DNA of 64,000 nucleotides from the NCBI RefSeq assembly GCF_029871235.1, contig NZ_SSOM01000085.1:45391-109390 (forward strand), written 5' to 3'. The position numbers were made by a program, and so were the translations under genes. Below are positions 51,087 to 60,454 of the stretch, in pieces (within the stretch, counting starts at the first letter, position 1; each line of letters opens with the position of its first letter). A model generated the notes under the pieces. That model had not been told where the DNA came from. It worked only from the letters and a program-made list of their open reading frames with translations, and ran no database searches. Origin of the DNA: Pseudomonas sp. BN411 (lineage in GTDB: Bacteria > Pseudomonadota > Gammaproteobacteria > Pseudomonadales > Pseudomonadaceae).

Positions 51087-51977
51087 TTAGCCGCTCTGAG
51101 CAGCGGTGCTCGGCAGCCTGATGTGACGCCCCAGCTCTTCGAACAGGGTGGTGACCGAGCGCAACGCGCGGCAGTCCGGACGGGTCAGCAGCCAGAGGGC
51201 ACTGGTACAGCCAGGCAAGTCTTTTTCCAGCACCTTGAGCCCCTTTTCACCACGCACCAGAAACTCCGGCAGCGCCGCCACACCGAGGCCCGCGCGTACG
51301 AGTTGCACCACCGACAGTGTGCTGTTGCAGCGATAGGCCGGTTGCACCTCGGGGTGATGCTGGCGCCGCCAGACCACGCTGGGGTGGTTGGGCAGGAAGT
51401 CGTCCGGGGCTATCCAGGCCATTTTCGCCGGGTCGGTTTCGGACGAACGAACCAGGTAGCTGTCCGCCGCGCAGAGCACGTAGGGCACGGCCCCCAGGCA
51501 GCGTCCCACAAGATGGCCGGGCGGCGCGGTGGTCAGGCGCAAGGCGACATCGGCGTCGCGCCGGCTGAGGTTGGCGAAGTCGTTGGAAGTGGTCAGCTCC
51601 AGTTCCAGCGCCGGGTAGGCGGGCATGAAGCGCGCCAGGGCGGGCAGCAGCAGGCCATGGAGGACGGCGTCGGTGCAGGTCAGGCGCAGGGTGCCGCTGA
51701 CGGCCTCGCGGCCCTGCTCCAGTCCCAGGCGTGCGGCCTCCAGCGCCCGTTCCGCCAGTTCGGCCTGTTGCGCCAGCAGTTGCGCCGCGGCATTGGGCAC
51801 ATAGCCGGCGCGGCTCTTCTCGAACAGCACACTGCCAAGCGCTTTTTCCAGACGCCGCAGGGATCGGAACACGGTGGAAACGTCCACCTTGAGCAGCTCG
51901 GCGGCGCGCGCCAGGGTGCCGCCACGGACCAGCGCCAGCACCAGGGACAGGTCCGAGTGATCGATTTCGTATTGCAT
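51087..51977 (-). CDS. LysR-family transcriptional regulator
   Basis: A 296-residue regulator: HTH LSLVLALVRGGTLARAAELL and DVSTVFRSLRRLEKALGS, then an effector domain with GTLRLTCTDAVLHGLLL. Met 51977 (MQYEIDHSDL) is preferred to the Met at 52064. It is divergent from the amidotransferase-like gene at 52081 with about 100 bp between; an operator candidate sits at 52014-52027. It likely controls that two-gene unit. Confidence 0.88.
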   Translation of the reverse strand: MQYEIDHSDLSLVLALVRGGTLARAAELLKVDVSTVFRSLRRLEKALGSVLFEKSRAGYVPNAAAQLLAQQAELAERALEAARLGLEQGREAVSGTLRLTCTDAVLHGLLLPALARFMPAYPALELELTTSNDFANLSRRDADVALRLTTAPPGHLVGRCLGAVPYVLCAADSYLVRSSETDPAKMAWIAPDDFLPNHPSVVWRRQHHPEVQPAYRCNSTLSVVQLVRAGLGVAALPEFLVRGEKGLKVLEKDLPGCTSALWLLTRPDCRALRSVTTLFEELGRHIRLPSTAAQSG

Positions 51978-52013
51978 CAACGCAATCCCGCCTTGCCAAA
52001 TCGCCAATATTGA

Positions 52014-52027
52014 TTGCTTCAGCGCAA
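52014..52027. promoter_or_regulatory. Candidate LysR operator
   Basis: TTGC-N6-GCAA interrupted palindrome in the gap between the LysR gene and the divergent amidotransferase-like gene. Confidence 0.35.
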
Positions 52028-52080
52028 CTATATAGTCCACTGGAACCGGCGCAATCCGCGCCACTCATCGGAGGACAGAG

Positions 52081-52779
52081 ATGAAGCAACTGCGCATCGG
52101 CCTGGTTGGCGACAGGGACGACAGCATCACCGCCCACCGCGCCATTCCGCGCGCCCTGGATCTCGCGGCCCAAGCGACCGGGAGGGCGGTGCAGGGCATC
52201 TGGCTGGCGACGGACGACCTCGGTGAAACCCGCTTCGACGACTTCCACGGCCTCTGGTGCGTCCCCGGCAGCCCCTACCGCAACACCGAAGGCGCCCTGG
52301 GTGCCATCACCCATGCGCGGCGCACTGCCCTGCCCTTCCTCGGCACCTGCGGCGGTTTCCAGCACGCGCTGCTGGAATATGCGCGCAACGTGCTTGGCTG
52401 GGCCGATGCCGAACACGCTGAAACCGCTCCCGATGCCCAGCGTGCGGTGATCAGCCCCCTGCCCTGCGCCCTGCGGGAAACCCTGGAGCGCATCCAGCTA
52501 CTCGCCAACTCGCGCCTGGCCGCGGCCTATGGCGCGCCTGAAGCCTTCGAGGGCTACCACTGCGGATATGGCCTGAATCCGGCCTTTCGCGAAGCGCTCA
52601 CCCAGGGGCCGCTGCGGGTCGCGGCCACCGACGCCGCCGGTGCGGTCAGGGCGGTGGAGCTGGAGGACCATCCGTTCTTCGTCGCCACCCTGTTCCAACC
52701 GGAACGCGCCGCACTGATCGGCCGCCTGCCACCGCTGGTCGCGGCCTTCGTCAACGCCTGCCAGGAGCACGGCCAATGA
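52081..52779 (+). CDS. CTP-synthase C-terminal-like class I amidotransferase domain protein
   Basis: A 232-residue protein resembling only the glutaminase half of CTP synthase. FDDFHGLWCVPGSPYRNTEGA and LPFLGTCGGFQHALLEYAR carry the nucleophilic Cys. The catalytic His position, normally in QFHPE, reads LFQPE here, so the Cys-His-Glu triad is incomplete. GRKxxE-type N-terminal MKQLRIGLVGDRDDSITAH is the known family start. The synthase half is absent. Its partner gene overlaps by 4 nt. Activity is uncertain. Confidence 0.85.
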   Translation: MKQLRIGLVGDRDDSITAHRAIPRALDLAAQATGRAVQGIWLATDDLGETRFDDFHGLWCVPGSPYRNTEGALGAITHARRTALPFLGTCGGFQHALLEYARNVLGWADAEHAETAPDAQRAVISPLPCALRETLERIQLLANSRLAAAYGAPEAFEGYHCGYGLNPAFREALTQGPLRVAATDAAGAVRAVELEDHPFFVATLFQPERAALIGRLPPLVAAFVNACQEHGQ

Positions 52780-53096
52780 TCGCCCGCACGCCCGAGCCGC
52801 CCTACTACGCGGTGATCTTCACCTCCCTGCGCAGCGACACCGAGCAGGACTACGCCGCCACCGCCGAACGCATGCTGGAACTGGCGCGGGAGCAACCGGG
52901 CTTCCTCGGCGTGGAATCGGCCCGTGGTGCCGACGGGTTGGGGATAACGGTGTCGTACTGGCGCGATGAGGAGTCCATCCGCACCTGGCGCGTCCAGGCC
53001 GAGCACCGGGAAGCGCAGCGGCGTGGGCGGGCCGAGTGGTATCGGGCATTCCGTACCCGGGTGGCCTATGTCGAGCGCGACTACGGGCTGGAGTGA
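52776..53096 (+). CDS. Antibiotic-biosynthesis-monooxygenase-like (ABM) protein
   Basis: A 106-residue ferredoxin-fold protein: YYAVIFTSLRSDTEQDYAAT, REQPGFLGVESARGADG, and TVSYWRDEESIRTWRVQAEH. The block PGFLGVES and the WxxxExxxxW pattern match the YqjZ/ABM group, which are heme-degrading or quinol oxygenases or proteins of unknown role. Translationally coupled to the amidotransferase-like gene by ATGA. Convergent with the fructose operon. Confidence 0.85.
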   Translation: MIARTPEPPYYAVIFTSLRSDTEQDYAATAERMLELAREQPGFLGVESARGADGLGITVSYWRDEESIRTWRVQAEHREAQRRGRAEWYRAFRTRVAYVERDYGLE

Positions 53097-53105
53097 GGCC
53101 CCTGC

Positions 53106-54851
53106 TCAGGCGGCCCGCTGCGACTCCAGCACCAGCTCCTGCTCACCACCGCGCTTGAGCGCGGCGTAGATCACCCCGGTCACCAGGCTGCCGGCAACTA
53201 TGGCCAGCAGGTAGAGCAAGGCGTGGTTGATGGCGTTGGGGATCAGCAACACGAACAGGCCGCCGTGGGGCGCCATCAGCTTGCAGCCGAAGTACATGGA
53301 CAGCGCGCCGGTCAGGGCACCGCCGGCGATGCTGGCCGGGATCACCCGCAGCGGGTCCTTGGCGGCGAAGGGAATCGCGCCTTCGGAAATGAAGCACAGC
53401 CCCAGCACCAGCGCCGCCTTGCCGGCTTCACGTTCGCTCTGGGCGAACTTGCGGCGCATCAGCAGGGTGGCGATGCCCATGCCGATGGGCGGCACCATGC
53501 CAGCAGCCATGGTAGCGGCCATCGGCGCGTAGCTCTGGGAGGCCAGCAGGCCCACGGAGAACGCGTAGGCCGCCTTGTTGATGGGGCCGCCGAGGTCCAC
53601 GCACATCATCCCGCCCAGCAGCAGACCCAGGAGGATGGCGTTGGAGGTGCCCATGTTGTCGAGGAAGTGGGTAAGGCTGGCGAGCATGCCGGCCACCGGC
53701 TTGCCCACCACGTAGATCATCACCAGACCAGTGAACAGGCTGGAGAGCAGCGGGATGATCAGGATCGGCTTCAGCGCCTCGACGCTCTGCGGCAGGTTCA
53801 GGTGGCGGTTGATGGCGCGTGCCGAGTAACCGGCGAGAAAGCCAGCGATGATGCCGCCGATGAAGCCCGCGCCGAGGGTGCTGGCCAGCAGCCCGCCGAT
53901 CATGCCCGGCGCAAGGCCAGGCCGGTCGGCGATGGAATAGGCGATGTAGCCGGCCAGCAACGGCACCATCAGCTTGAACGCCGCCTCACCGCCGATCTGC
54001 ATCAGCGCGGCGGCCAGGGTGCCCTCCTCCTTGAATGCCTCGATACCGAAGACGAAGGACAGGGCGATCAGCAAGCCTCCCGCCACCACCATCGGCAGCA
54101 TGTAGGAAACCCCGGTGAGCAGGTGCTTGTAGGCGCCCTTGGGTTCAGCCTTGGCCTTGCCGGCCTGGCTGTCGCCACCGGCCTTCGCGTCCAGCAACTG
54201 GCCCTCGTTGAGGGCGCGCTGGAGGGTCGCCTCGGCGTGCTTGAGGGCGACGCCGGTGCCGCAGCGGAACACTCTCCTGCCAACGAAACGGGCGGTGTCC
54301 ACCTCGATATCAGTGGCCAGCAACACCACATCGGCGGCAGCGATAGCGTCGGGGCTCAACGGGTCGCGTGCGCCCACCGAGCCCTGGGTTTCCACCTGCA
54401 GGTCCATCCCCAGGCGTTGGGCCGCCTGTTTCAAGGCTTCGGCAGCCATGAAGGTGTGGGCCACGCCGGTTGGGCAGGCGGTGACCGCAACGACGCGCGG
54501 CCGGGCAGCTGAAACAACTGCGGGCACAGCCGGCTCAGCCTGCTGCTCACGGGCCTCGACGGCAGCGCGCAGGAGGAAGGCTTCGCTGTCGCGCAGGGCC
54601 TCGCCAGGACTGGCGATGAACAGGCGCTTGCCGGCGAAGCGCGAGAGGTCCAGCGCGCCACTCTTCACCACCAGCACCCAGTCGGCAGCCTCCAGGGTGG
54701 CGGCGGACAGCGCGTTCTCCGGATGTTGCGGGTCCACGATTTCGACGCTGGTGCTCCAGCCCAGGCGCTGGGCGGCGGCATCCAGCAAGCGTGCGCAGAG
54801 CACGCTGGTGACCATGCCATTGGGGCAGGCGGTGACTATGGCGAGTTTCAT
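53106..54851 (-). CDS. fruA: Fructose PTS permease EIIB'BC
   Basis: A 581-residue permease phosphorylating fructose to fructose 1-phosphate during import. Order: an N-terminal IIB'-like domain (AIVTACPNGMVTSVLC), the active IIB domain (VAVTACPTGVAHTFMAAEAL, phospho-Cys), a linker, and the IIC membrane domain of about eight helices with VGARDP-free core LLTGVSYMLPMVVAGGLLIA and GPINKAAYAF. It overlaps the FruK gene by 4 nt as the last gene of fruBKA. Confidence 0.95.
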   Translation of the reverse strand: MKLAIVTACPNGMVTSVLCARLLDAAAQRLGWSTSVEIVDPQHPENALSAATLEAADWVLVVKSGALDLSRFAGKRLFIASPGEALRDSEAFLLRAAVEAREQQAEPAVPAVVSAARPRVVAVTACPTGVAHTFMAAEALKQAAQRLGMDLQVETQGSVGARDPLSPDAIAAADVVLLATDIEVDTARFVGRRVFRCGTGVALKHAEATLQRALNEGQLLDAKAGGDSQAGKAKAEPKGAYKHLLTGVSYMLPMVVAGGLLIALSFVFGIEAFKEEGTLAAALMQIGGEAAFKLMVPLLAGYIAYSIADRPGLAPGMIGGLLASTLGAGFIGGIIAGFLAGYSARAINRHLNLPQSVEALKPILIIPLLSSLFTGLVMIYVVGKPVAGMLASLTHFLDNMGTSNAILLGLLLGGMMCVDLGGPINKAAYAFSVGLLASQSYAPMAATMAAGMVPPIGMGIATLLMRRKFAQSEREAGKAALVLGLCFISEGAIPFAAKDPLRVIPASIAGGALTGALSMYFGCKLMAPHGGLFVLLIPNAINHALLYLLAIVAGSLVTGVIYAALKRGGEQELVLESQRAA

Positions 54852-55804
54852 CGGGACACCTCTTGTTGTTCTGGCAGCGCCTGGACCGCGACGGCGCCTT
54901 CGAGCTGTTGCAGTTGCGCGGCATCAAGGATGCCGAAGCCCACCTGGGTCACCGCCTGCGCGGCGATAGCGGTGGCGTGGCGCAAGGTGCGCTCGGCCGC
55001 CCAGCCGCTGAGCAGGCCATGGACCATGCCGGCCAGCAGGGAATCGCCCGCGCCTACGGTGCTGGCCACGGCCACCCGCGGCGGCTGGGCATGCAGGGCG
55101 AGACCGGGGCCGAACCAGTTCACGCCAGCGGCCCCCTGGGAAATGACGATCTGCTCGATCCCTTGCGCCTGGAGCCGGTGGGCCTCTTCGCGCTGGGAGG
55201 CAATGTCATGCACAGCCCGGCCACGGAGTTCGCCCAGCTCATCGGTGTTCGGCTTGATCAGCCAGGGCGCGGCGAGCAGGCCGGCGCGCAGCGCCTCGCC
55301 GCTGGTGTCCAGCGCCACCTTCAGGCCGAGGCGCTTGAGCCGGGTGATCAGTTCGGCGAGATAGCCCGGCGCAACGCCACGGGGCAGGCTGCCGGCCACC
55401 ACCGCCAGGTCATGGCCCGGCGCAACGCTGTCCAGCCGAGCCATCAGCTCATTCTGGGCAGCGGTATCGATCACTGGGCCGGGGCCGTTGATATCGGTGA
55501 TGCGCCCATCCGCTTCCGCCAGCTTGATATTGCTGCGGGTTTCGCCCGGCACACGGACGAAGGCATCGACGAAGCCGCGCCGGGCGAACAGCGTTTCGAA
55601 GGCTTCGGCGTTGTCCGCGCCCAGGAAGCCCGAGACGCTGAGGCTGTGGCCAAGGTCCGCCAGCACCTGGGCGACGTTCACGCCCTTGCCGGCGGCATGG
55701 CTGACCTGGGCCAGGCTGCGGTTGACCTGGCCTGGCTCCAGGCGGTCGAGGCGCAGAGTCAGGTCCAGGGCGGGGTTCAGGGTAAGGGTGAGAATGCGAG
55801 CCAT
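54848..55804 (-). CDS. fruK: 1-Phosphofructokinase
   Basis: A 318-residue PfkB-family kinase that makes fructose 1,6-bisphosphate from fructose 1-phosphate. Blocks: LTLNPALDLTLRLDRLEPG, GKGVNVAQVLADLGHSLS, DTSGEALRAGLLAAPWLIKPN and the ATP/catalytic motif VGAGDSLLAGMVHGLL (catalytic Asp). Normal length. It overlaps fruB by one base and fruA by four. Confidence 0.96.
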   Translation of the reverse strand: MARILTLTLNPALDLTLRLDRLEPGQVNRSLAQVSHAAGKGVNVAQVLADLGHSLSVSGFLGADNAEAFETLFARRGFVDAFVRVPGETRSNIKLAEADGRITDINGPGPVIDTAAQNELMARLDSVAPGHDLAVVAGSLPRGVAPGYLAELITRLKRLGLKVALDTSGEALRAGLLAAPWLIKPNTDELGELRGRAVHDIASQREEAHRLQAQGIEQIVISQGAAGVNWFGPGLALHAQPPRVAVASTVGAGDSLLAGMVHGLLSGWAAERTLRHATAIAAQAVTQVGFGILDAAQLQQLEGAVAVQALPEQQEVSR

Positions 55805-58665
55805 CAGAAGCGCTCCGCCAGTTCGCGCACGGCAGCCGCGCTTTCCAGGGTCAGGGCGTCCTGGGCCAGCTCGCGGGCGGCGCTGAGGCTGAACTCACGC
55901 ACCCGTGCCTTGACCTCGGCAATGCCACCGGCAGACAGGCTCAATTCGTCCACCCCCAGGCCCACCAGCAGCGGCACCGCCAGCGGGTCGCCGGCCAGTT
56001 CGCCGCAGACGCCCACCCATTTGCCCTGGGCATGGGCCGCGCGCACGGTGAGGTCGATCAGCTGCAGCACCGCCGGATGCAGGCCATCGGCCTGGGCGGA
56101 CAGCGTCGGGTGGCCACGGTCGATGGCCATGCAGTACTGGGTCAGGTCGTTGGTGCCGATGCTGAAGAAGTCCACTTCGCGGGCCAGTACGGGGGCGATC
56201 AGCGCGGCGGACGGCACCTCGACCATGATCCCCAGCTGCAGGTCCGCCTGGGGAATTTCGCCTGCCACCTTCAATGCCATGTCGCGCGCCTGGCGCCACT
56301 CGTCGACCGTGCCGACCATGGGGAACATGATGCGCAGCGGCCGGCCCTGGCTGGCCTGCATCAGCGCGCGCAACTGGGTTTCCATCAGGTGTGGGCGCTG
56401 CAGGGTCAGGCGCACGCCGCGTACGCCGAGGAAGGGGTTTTCCTCTTCCGCGACCGGCCAGTAGGGCAAGGGTTTGTCGCCGCCGACGTCCAGGGTGCGG
56501 GCCACCAGTGGGCGGCCGTCCAGGGCGTCGAACACGCGCCGGTACTCGGTCTCCTGGGTGGCCAGGTCCGGCGCCTGCGGGAGAGACATGAAGATGAACT
56601 CGGTACGCAGCAGGCCCACGCCTTCAGCTCCCTGGGCCACCGCCTTGGCCGCACCCGCGCTGTCGCCCAGGTTGGCGCAGATCTCCACCCGATGACCGTC
56701 ACGGGTCAGGGCCGGTTCCAGCTTGTGGGTATCGGCCAGTTGCAGCCGGCGCTGCCGGCTTTCCTGCTCCTGGTGGGCACGTTGCAGTTGCCCTTCATCC
56801 GGGCAGACGACCAGGCGACCACGCTGGCCGTCCAGCAGCAGCGGCGTGCGCGCTTCCAGCAGCAGCACGCCGGCCCCGGCCCCCACCAGCGCGGGAATGC
56901 CCAGGGCGCGGGCGACGATGGCGCTGTGGGAGGTAGCCCCGCCACGGGCGGTGAGGATGCCGGCGACGCGGTTGCGATCCAGGCGTGCTACGTCCGAGGG
57001 CGCCATTTCGTCCATCACCAGGATGTAGGGCTCGTCCGGTTCGGGAGCCTCTTCCACGCCGCAGAGCTGGGCCAGCACACGACGGCCGATATCCCGCAGG
57101 TCGGCGGCGCGCTCGGCCAGCAGGGCGTCGTGCAGGCCTTCCTGCTGGGTGGCGGCGCTCTCCACCACCGCCATCCAGGCGGCGGCCGCGCTTTCGCCCT
57201 GTTTCAGGCGGGCGTCCACTTCGTCGCCCAGTTCCGGGTCGGCGAGCATTTCCAGGTGGGTGATGAAGATGTCGCGAATGGCTTTTGCCTCGCTGCGCAG
57301 CACCAGGCCCTCGATGTCGACGCGCACATGGCCGATGGCCTGTTGCAGGCGCTCACGCTCGAAACCGGGGGACTCGCCACGCAGCGGATAGTCGAATTCC
57401 TTGCGCAGGTGGATATGCGCCGGCCCCACCGCGATGCCGGGTGCCGCGGGCACCGCCTGGAGCTGGCTGCCGGCGGCTGGCGCGGTGGGGGCCGGGGTTT
57501 CGCACAACTCTTGCGACACAGCCGCATCGGCAGTCGGCAAGGGTTCGACCTCCTCGCCCAACCCCTGCTCGATGGCGGCCTTGAGCGCCGGCAACGCGGC
57601 ATCGGCGATGGCCGGCTCGGCGAGCAGTTCGATCACCTGGCCACGACGAACACCCAGGCCCAGCAGCTTGCTCAGGCTCTTGGCGGACACGGCAGCGACA
57701 GCGCTGTCCGCCACCCGCAGGCGGATCTCGCCGTCGAAGGTCTTGGCCAGTTGCACCAGTTCCTTGGCCGGACGCGCGTGCAGGCCATGGGCATTGGCCA
57801 GCACCAGGCGCAGGCTGGGCCAGTCGGGCTGGACCTCGCCGCCGAGGGCTTCGAGCACCGCGCGACGCTGCGTGGCGCGGGCCAGCTCACGGCCACGGCC
57901 CTCGATCAGCAAGGCGCACAGGCGCTCCAGCAGGGCCAGGTGGGCATCGCCCAGGCTGGCCAGGCAGAACAGGCCGTTGAGGGGCTGGTCGAGGTAGCGC
58001 AGGGGCTTTTCCGGGGTCAGGTAGGCAAGGCCGGGGCGTTGCACCGCCTGGTCGCTGTGCAGCCACCAGAGGCCATCGCCCAGCGGCAGCGGCTCGCCCT
58101 GCAGCAGGGCGGCGGCAAAGCTGCCCCCCACGCATTCGGCACGGCGCAGCAGGCGGCCGCCCTGCAGAACCAGCTCGTCGTAGTCCTCCACCGGTACACC
58201 GAGGCCGATCAACTGGTCGTCCAGCGCCAACTCCTGAGGGGCGCTCTGCAGCAGCTTGAGGATGTCATCCGGGGTTTCGGCGCGGCGCAGTTCGCTGCCG
58301 AGGTCTGCCTCACCCAGGGCACGGGTGAGGACCTGCAACAGGCGCAGGTGTTCGTCGGACCGGGCGGCGATACCGATGGCGAGGTAGACGATCTGCTCGC
58401 CGCCCCAGTCCACACCGTCTGGGAACTGCATCAGGCGCACGCCGGTGGTGATCACCAGGTCGCGGGTCTGCGGCGTGCCGTGGGGAATGGCAATGCCCTG
58501 GCCGAGGAAGGTGCTGCCCTGGGCTTCGCGTGCTTCAAGGCCGGCGAGGTAACCCGGCGTTACCAGGCCGTCACCCTCCAGCAGCTCCGCCAGCAGGCGC
58601 AACGCGGACGCCTTGTCCGCCGCCACCAGGCCCATGGAAATCTGCCCTGCGGTCAGTTCGAGCAT
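55804..58665 (-). CDS. fruB: Fructose PTS multiphosphoryl transfer protein (EIIA-HPr-EI)
   Basis: A 953-residue fusion. Residues about 1-145 form EIIA-Fru (GIAIPHGTPQTRDLV, phospho-His). A middle region leads to HPr (about 290-370; ANAHGLHARPAKELVQLA, phospho-His). EI fills about 405-953: PAAPGIAVGPAHIH, GGATSHSAIVARALGIPALV (phospho-His), LRTEFIFMSLPQAP and GVCGELAGDPLAVPLL. All phosphorelay steps from PEP to FruA are thus in one protein. First gene of fruBKA, with a FruR site upstream. Confidence 0.96.
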   Translation of the reverse strand: MLELTAGQISMGLVAADKASALRLLAELLEGDGLVTPGYLAGLEAREAQGSTFLGQGIAIPHGTPQTRDLVITTGVRLMQFPDGVDWGGEQIVYLAIGIAARSDEHLRLLQVLTRALGEADLGSELRRAETPDDILKLLQSAPQELALDDQLIGLGVPVEDYDELVLQGGRLLRRAECVGGSFAAALLQGEPLPLGDGLWWLHSDQAVQRPGLAYLTPEKPLRYLDQPLNGLFCLASLGDAHLALLERLCALLIEGRGRELARATQRRAVLEALGGEVQPDWPSLRLVLANAHGLHARPAKELVQLAKTFDGEIRLRVADSAVAAVSAKSLSKLLGLGVRRGQVIELLAEPAIADAALPALKAAIEQGLGEEVEPLPTADAAVSQELCETPAPTAPAAGSQLQAVPAAPGIAVGPAHIHLRKEFDYPLRGESPGFERERLQQAIGHVRVDIEGLVLRSEAKAIRDIFITHLEMLADPELGDEVDARLKQGESAAAAWMAVVESAATQQEGLHDALLAERAADLRDIGRRVLAQLCGVEEAPEPDEPYILVMDEMAPSDVARLDRNRVAGILTARGGATSHSAIVARALGIPALVGAGAGVLLLEARTPLLLDGQRGRLVVCPDEGQLQRAHQEQESRQRRLQLADTHKLEPALTRDGHRVEICANLGDSAGAAKAVAQGAEGVGLLRTEFIFMSLPQAPDLATQETEYRRVFDALDGRPLVARTLDVGGDKPLPYWPVAEEENPFLGVRGVRLTLQRPHLMETQLRALMQASQGRPLRIMFPMVGTVDEWRQARDMALKVAGEIPQADLQLGIMVEVPSAALIAPVLAREVDFFSIGTNDLTQYCMAIDRGHPTLSAQADGLHPAVLQLIDLTVRAAHAQGKWVGVCGELAGDPLAVPLLVGLGVDELSLSAGGIAEVKARVREFSLSAARELAQDALTLESAAAVRELAERF

Positions 58666-58768
58666 CGCATCACCTCTCCGGGCCTTGCGCCCTTCTTATC
58701 GTTGTCACCTGCCATCAGCAGCGTTTCCAATCGTCGTCCCGATTGGCAAAAGCGTAGACAGAACGCTT

Positions 58769-58782
58769 GCTGAATCGTTTCA
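58769..58782. promoter_or_regulatory. FruR/Cra operator
   Basis: GCTGAATCGTTTCA matches the Cra/FruR consensus RSTGAAWCSNTHHW at every position and has TGAA/TTCA symmetry. It lies in the gap between fruB and the divergent fruR. Confidence 0.85.
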
Positions 58783-58868
58783 CTAAACTGAGCAAGCACG
58801 TTACTCGATAATCTTCGATTCTTGAAGCCCGCCCGATGAAACACATACGCATAACAGGAGTCGTCAAC

Positions 58869-59849
58869 TTGAAGCTCAGCGATATCGCCCGCCTGGCCGG
58901 TGTTTCGGTGACCACCGCCAGCTACGTGATCAACGGCAAGGCCGAGCAGAAACGCATCAGCCCGGCGACCGTGGAGCGCGTACAGGCGGTGGTCGACGAG
59001 CATGGTTTCAAGCCCAACCCGCAGGCCGCCGGCCTGCGCAGCCGGCAGACACGCACCCTGGGCTTCATCCTTCCGGACCTGGAAAACCCCAGCTATGCCC
59101 GTCTGGCCAAACTGCTGGAACAGGGCGCGCGGGCGCGGGGCTACCAGTTGCTGATCGCCAGCTCCGACGACGAGCCGGACAGCGAGCGGCAATTGCTCAA
59201 GCTGTTCCGTGCGCGCCGCTGCGACGCGTTGATCGTCGCCAGCTGCCTTCCGCCGGAGGACGACAGCCTGGAACAACTGCTGGACGAAGGCCTGCCGGTG
59301 ATCGCCGTCGACCGGGTGCGCAATCCGCAACGCTTCTGCACGGTGGTCAGCGATGACCGCCAGGCCAGCCAGCAACTCACCCGCAGCCTGCTGGAACCCA
59401 GGCCGCGTCGCGTCGCCCTGCTCGGCGCGCGTCCAGACCTGCCCATCAGCGCCGAGCGCAGCGCGGGCTTTCACGACGCCCTGCAAGGACTCGGGTGCGA
59501 GGCGCTGGAACTCCAGGGCGAAGAGTTCAGCCGCGAGTGCGGCCGGCGCCTGATGGGCGACCTGCTGCAACGAGGTGAGCTGCCGGATGTGCTGATCACC
59601 ACCGCCTACGTGCTGCTGGCCGGCGTGCTCGACGCCCTGCGCGAGCACGGCGACTGGCCTCTGCGGATGCGCGTGGGCACTTTCGGCGACACGCAGTTGC
59701 TGGACTTCCTGCCCCTGCCGGTGAATTCCATGTACCAGCAGCATGAGCTGATCGCCGAACAGGTGCTGGGGCTGGCCCTGGCAGCGGTGGAACAGGCGCG
59801 CTACGAACCCGGCGTGCGCGGTGTGGCGCGCCGGCTAAAGGAGCGCTGA
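58869..59849 (+). CDS. fruR: LacI-family fructose repressor FruR (Cra)
   Basis: A 326-residue LacI-type regulator: HTH LKLSDIARLAGVSVTTASYVI, hinge NPQAAGLRSRQTRTLGFILPDLENPSYARL, then the sugar-binding fold with AVDRVRNPQRFCTVVSDDR. I take a TTG start at 58869 because AGGAG lies 8 nt before it and FruR proteins begin MKLSDIARLAG; the ATG at 58836 would add 11 residues and has a weak site. Divergent from fruBKA; fructose 1-phosphate is the expected inducer. Confidence 0.92.
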   Translation: MKLSDIARLAGVSVTTASYVINGKAEQKRISPATVERVQAVVDEHGFKPNPQAAGLRSRQTRTLGFILPDLENPSYARLAKLLEQGARARGYQLLIASSDDEPDSERQLLKLFRARRCDALIVASCLPPEDDSLEQLLDEGLPVIAVDRVRNPQRFCTVVSDDRQASQQLTRSLLEPRPRRVALLGARPDLPISAERSAGFHDALQGLGCEALELQGEEFSRECGRRLMGDLLQRGELPDVLITTAYVLLAGVLDALREHGDWPLRMRVGTFGDTQLLDFLPLPVNSMYQQHELIAEQVLGLALAAVEQARYEPGVRGVARRLKER

Positions 59850-60454
59850 AGGCTTTGGCTATTTCTGTGTGGAGTGTTGCAAGAAAGTCCTGAGCCAGGC
59901 TGCTTGCCGAGTTCTGCGGATGTTTCTGGTTTCGCCTTCCCAGGCGAGTCCCTTTCTCAAACGCCAGAAAGGAACCAAAGGGCTTGCCCCTGCATCCGGG
60001 TCCGGCTTCGCCGGACTTCCCTCCCTCCATCGTTGCGCCGGGGGCACGGCGAGAGGGGCCATCCATGGCCCCACACGCCTCTCGCGGCATCCATGCCGCT
60101 CGTCGCCCTCTGCAACGATTCCGCTCGGCCTCCTGAAGGGGCGGAGTCGCTGCCCCACCTCGGTTGCTCAGTTTCAGGCCGCAAGCTGCTTCAGGATTGT
60201 TTGGACCTCGCCGGCGCGAGTCACCCCTCTCCTCTTCAGGGGTGAAGAGGCACGCTTTCGGAAGCACCGCTTCCGGTGCCGATGAACGCCTGAGCGCGAA
60301 GCGATCAGGCCGGGGCGCAGAGCGGGGGCGGGGGTGAGGGCTATACCAGGCTGGCGCGGAGTCGGGGAAAACCCTCGCTAGAAAGATCGCTTCAACATTG
60401 CAACAGCCGACGCCAGAGGAGCCAATGCGTTGACACCACGCCCTGCCTCCATCC
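59850..60454. other. Intergenic region holding the second 367-bp repeat
   Basis: No gene. 59873-60239 is the inverted repeat copy B. 60240-60454 is GC-rich with GAAGCACCGCTTCCGGTGCC hairpins and a GGGGGCGGGGGTGAGGG run, then unique sequence up to the stop of the minus-strand SDR gene. Short open frames here are shadows of the repeat. Confidence 0.6.
59873..60239 (-). repeat. 367-bp structured intergenic repeat, copy B
   Basis: The reverse complement runs from CTGAAGAGGAGAGG to GCAACACT, the same ends as 14191-14557 and the same length. Differences cluster in loops. The stem CCTTTTC/GAAAAGG of copy A is CCTTTCT/AGAAAGG here: two base pairs have changed on both sides. That implies a structure kept by selection or recent copying with repair. 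Confidence 0.85.

Noticed and set aside
56032-58773. A 913-codon open frame on the plus strand opposite fruB
   Set aside because: It is the antisense shadow of fruB caused by high GC content; its translation is rich in Gly, Gln, His and Arg without any known domain.
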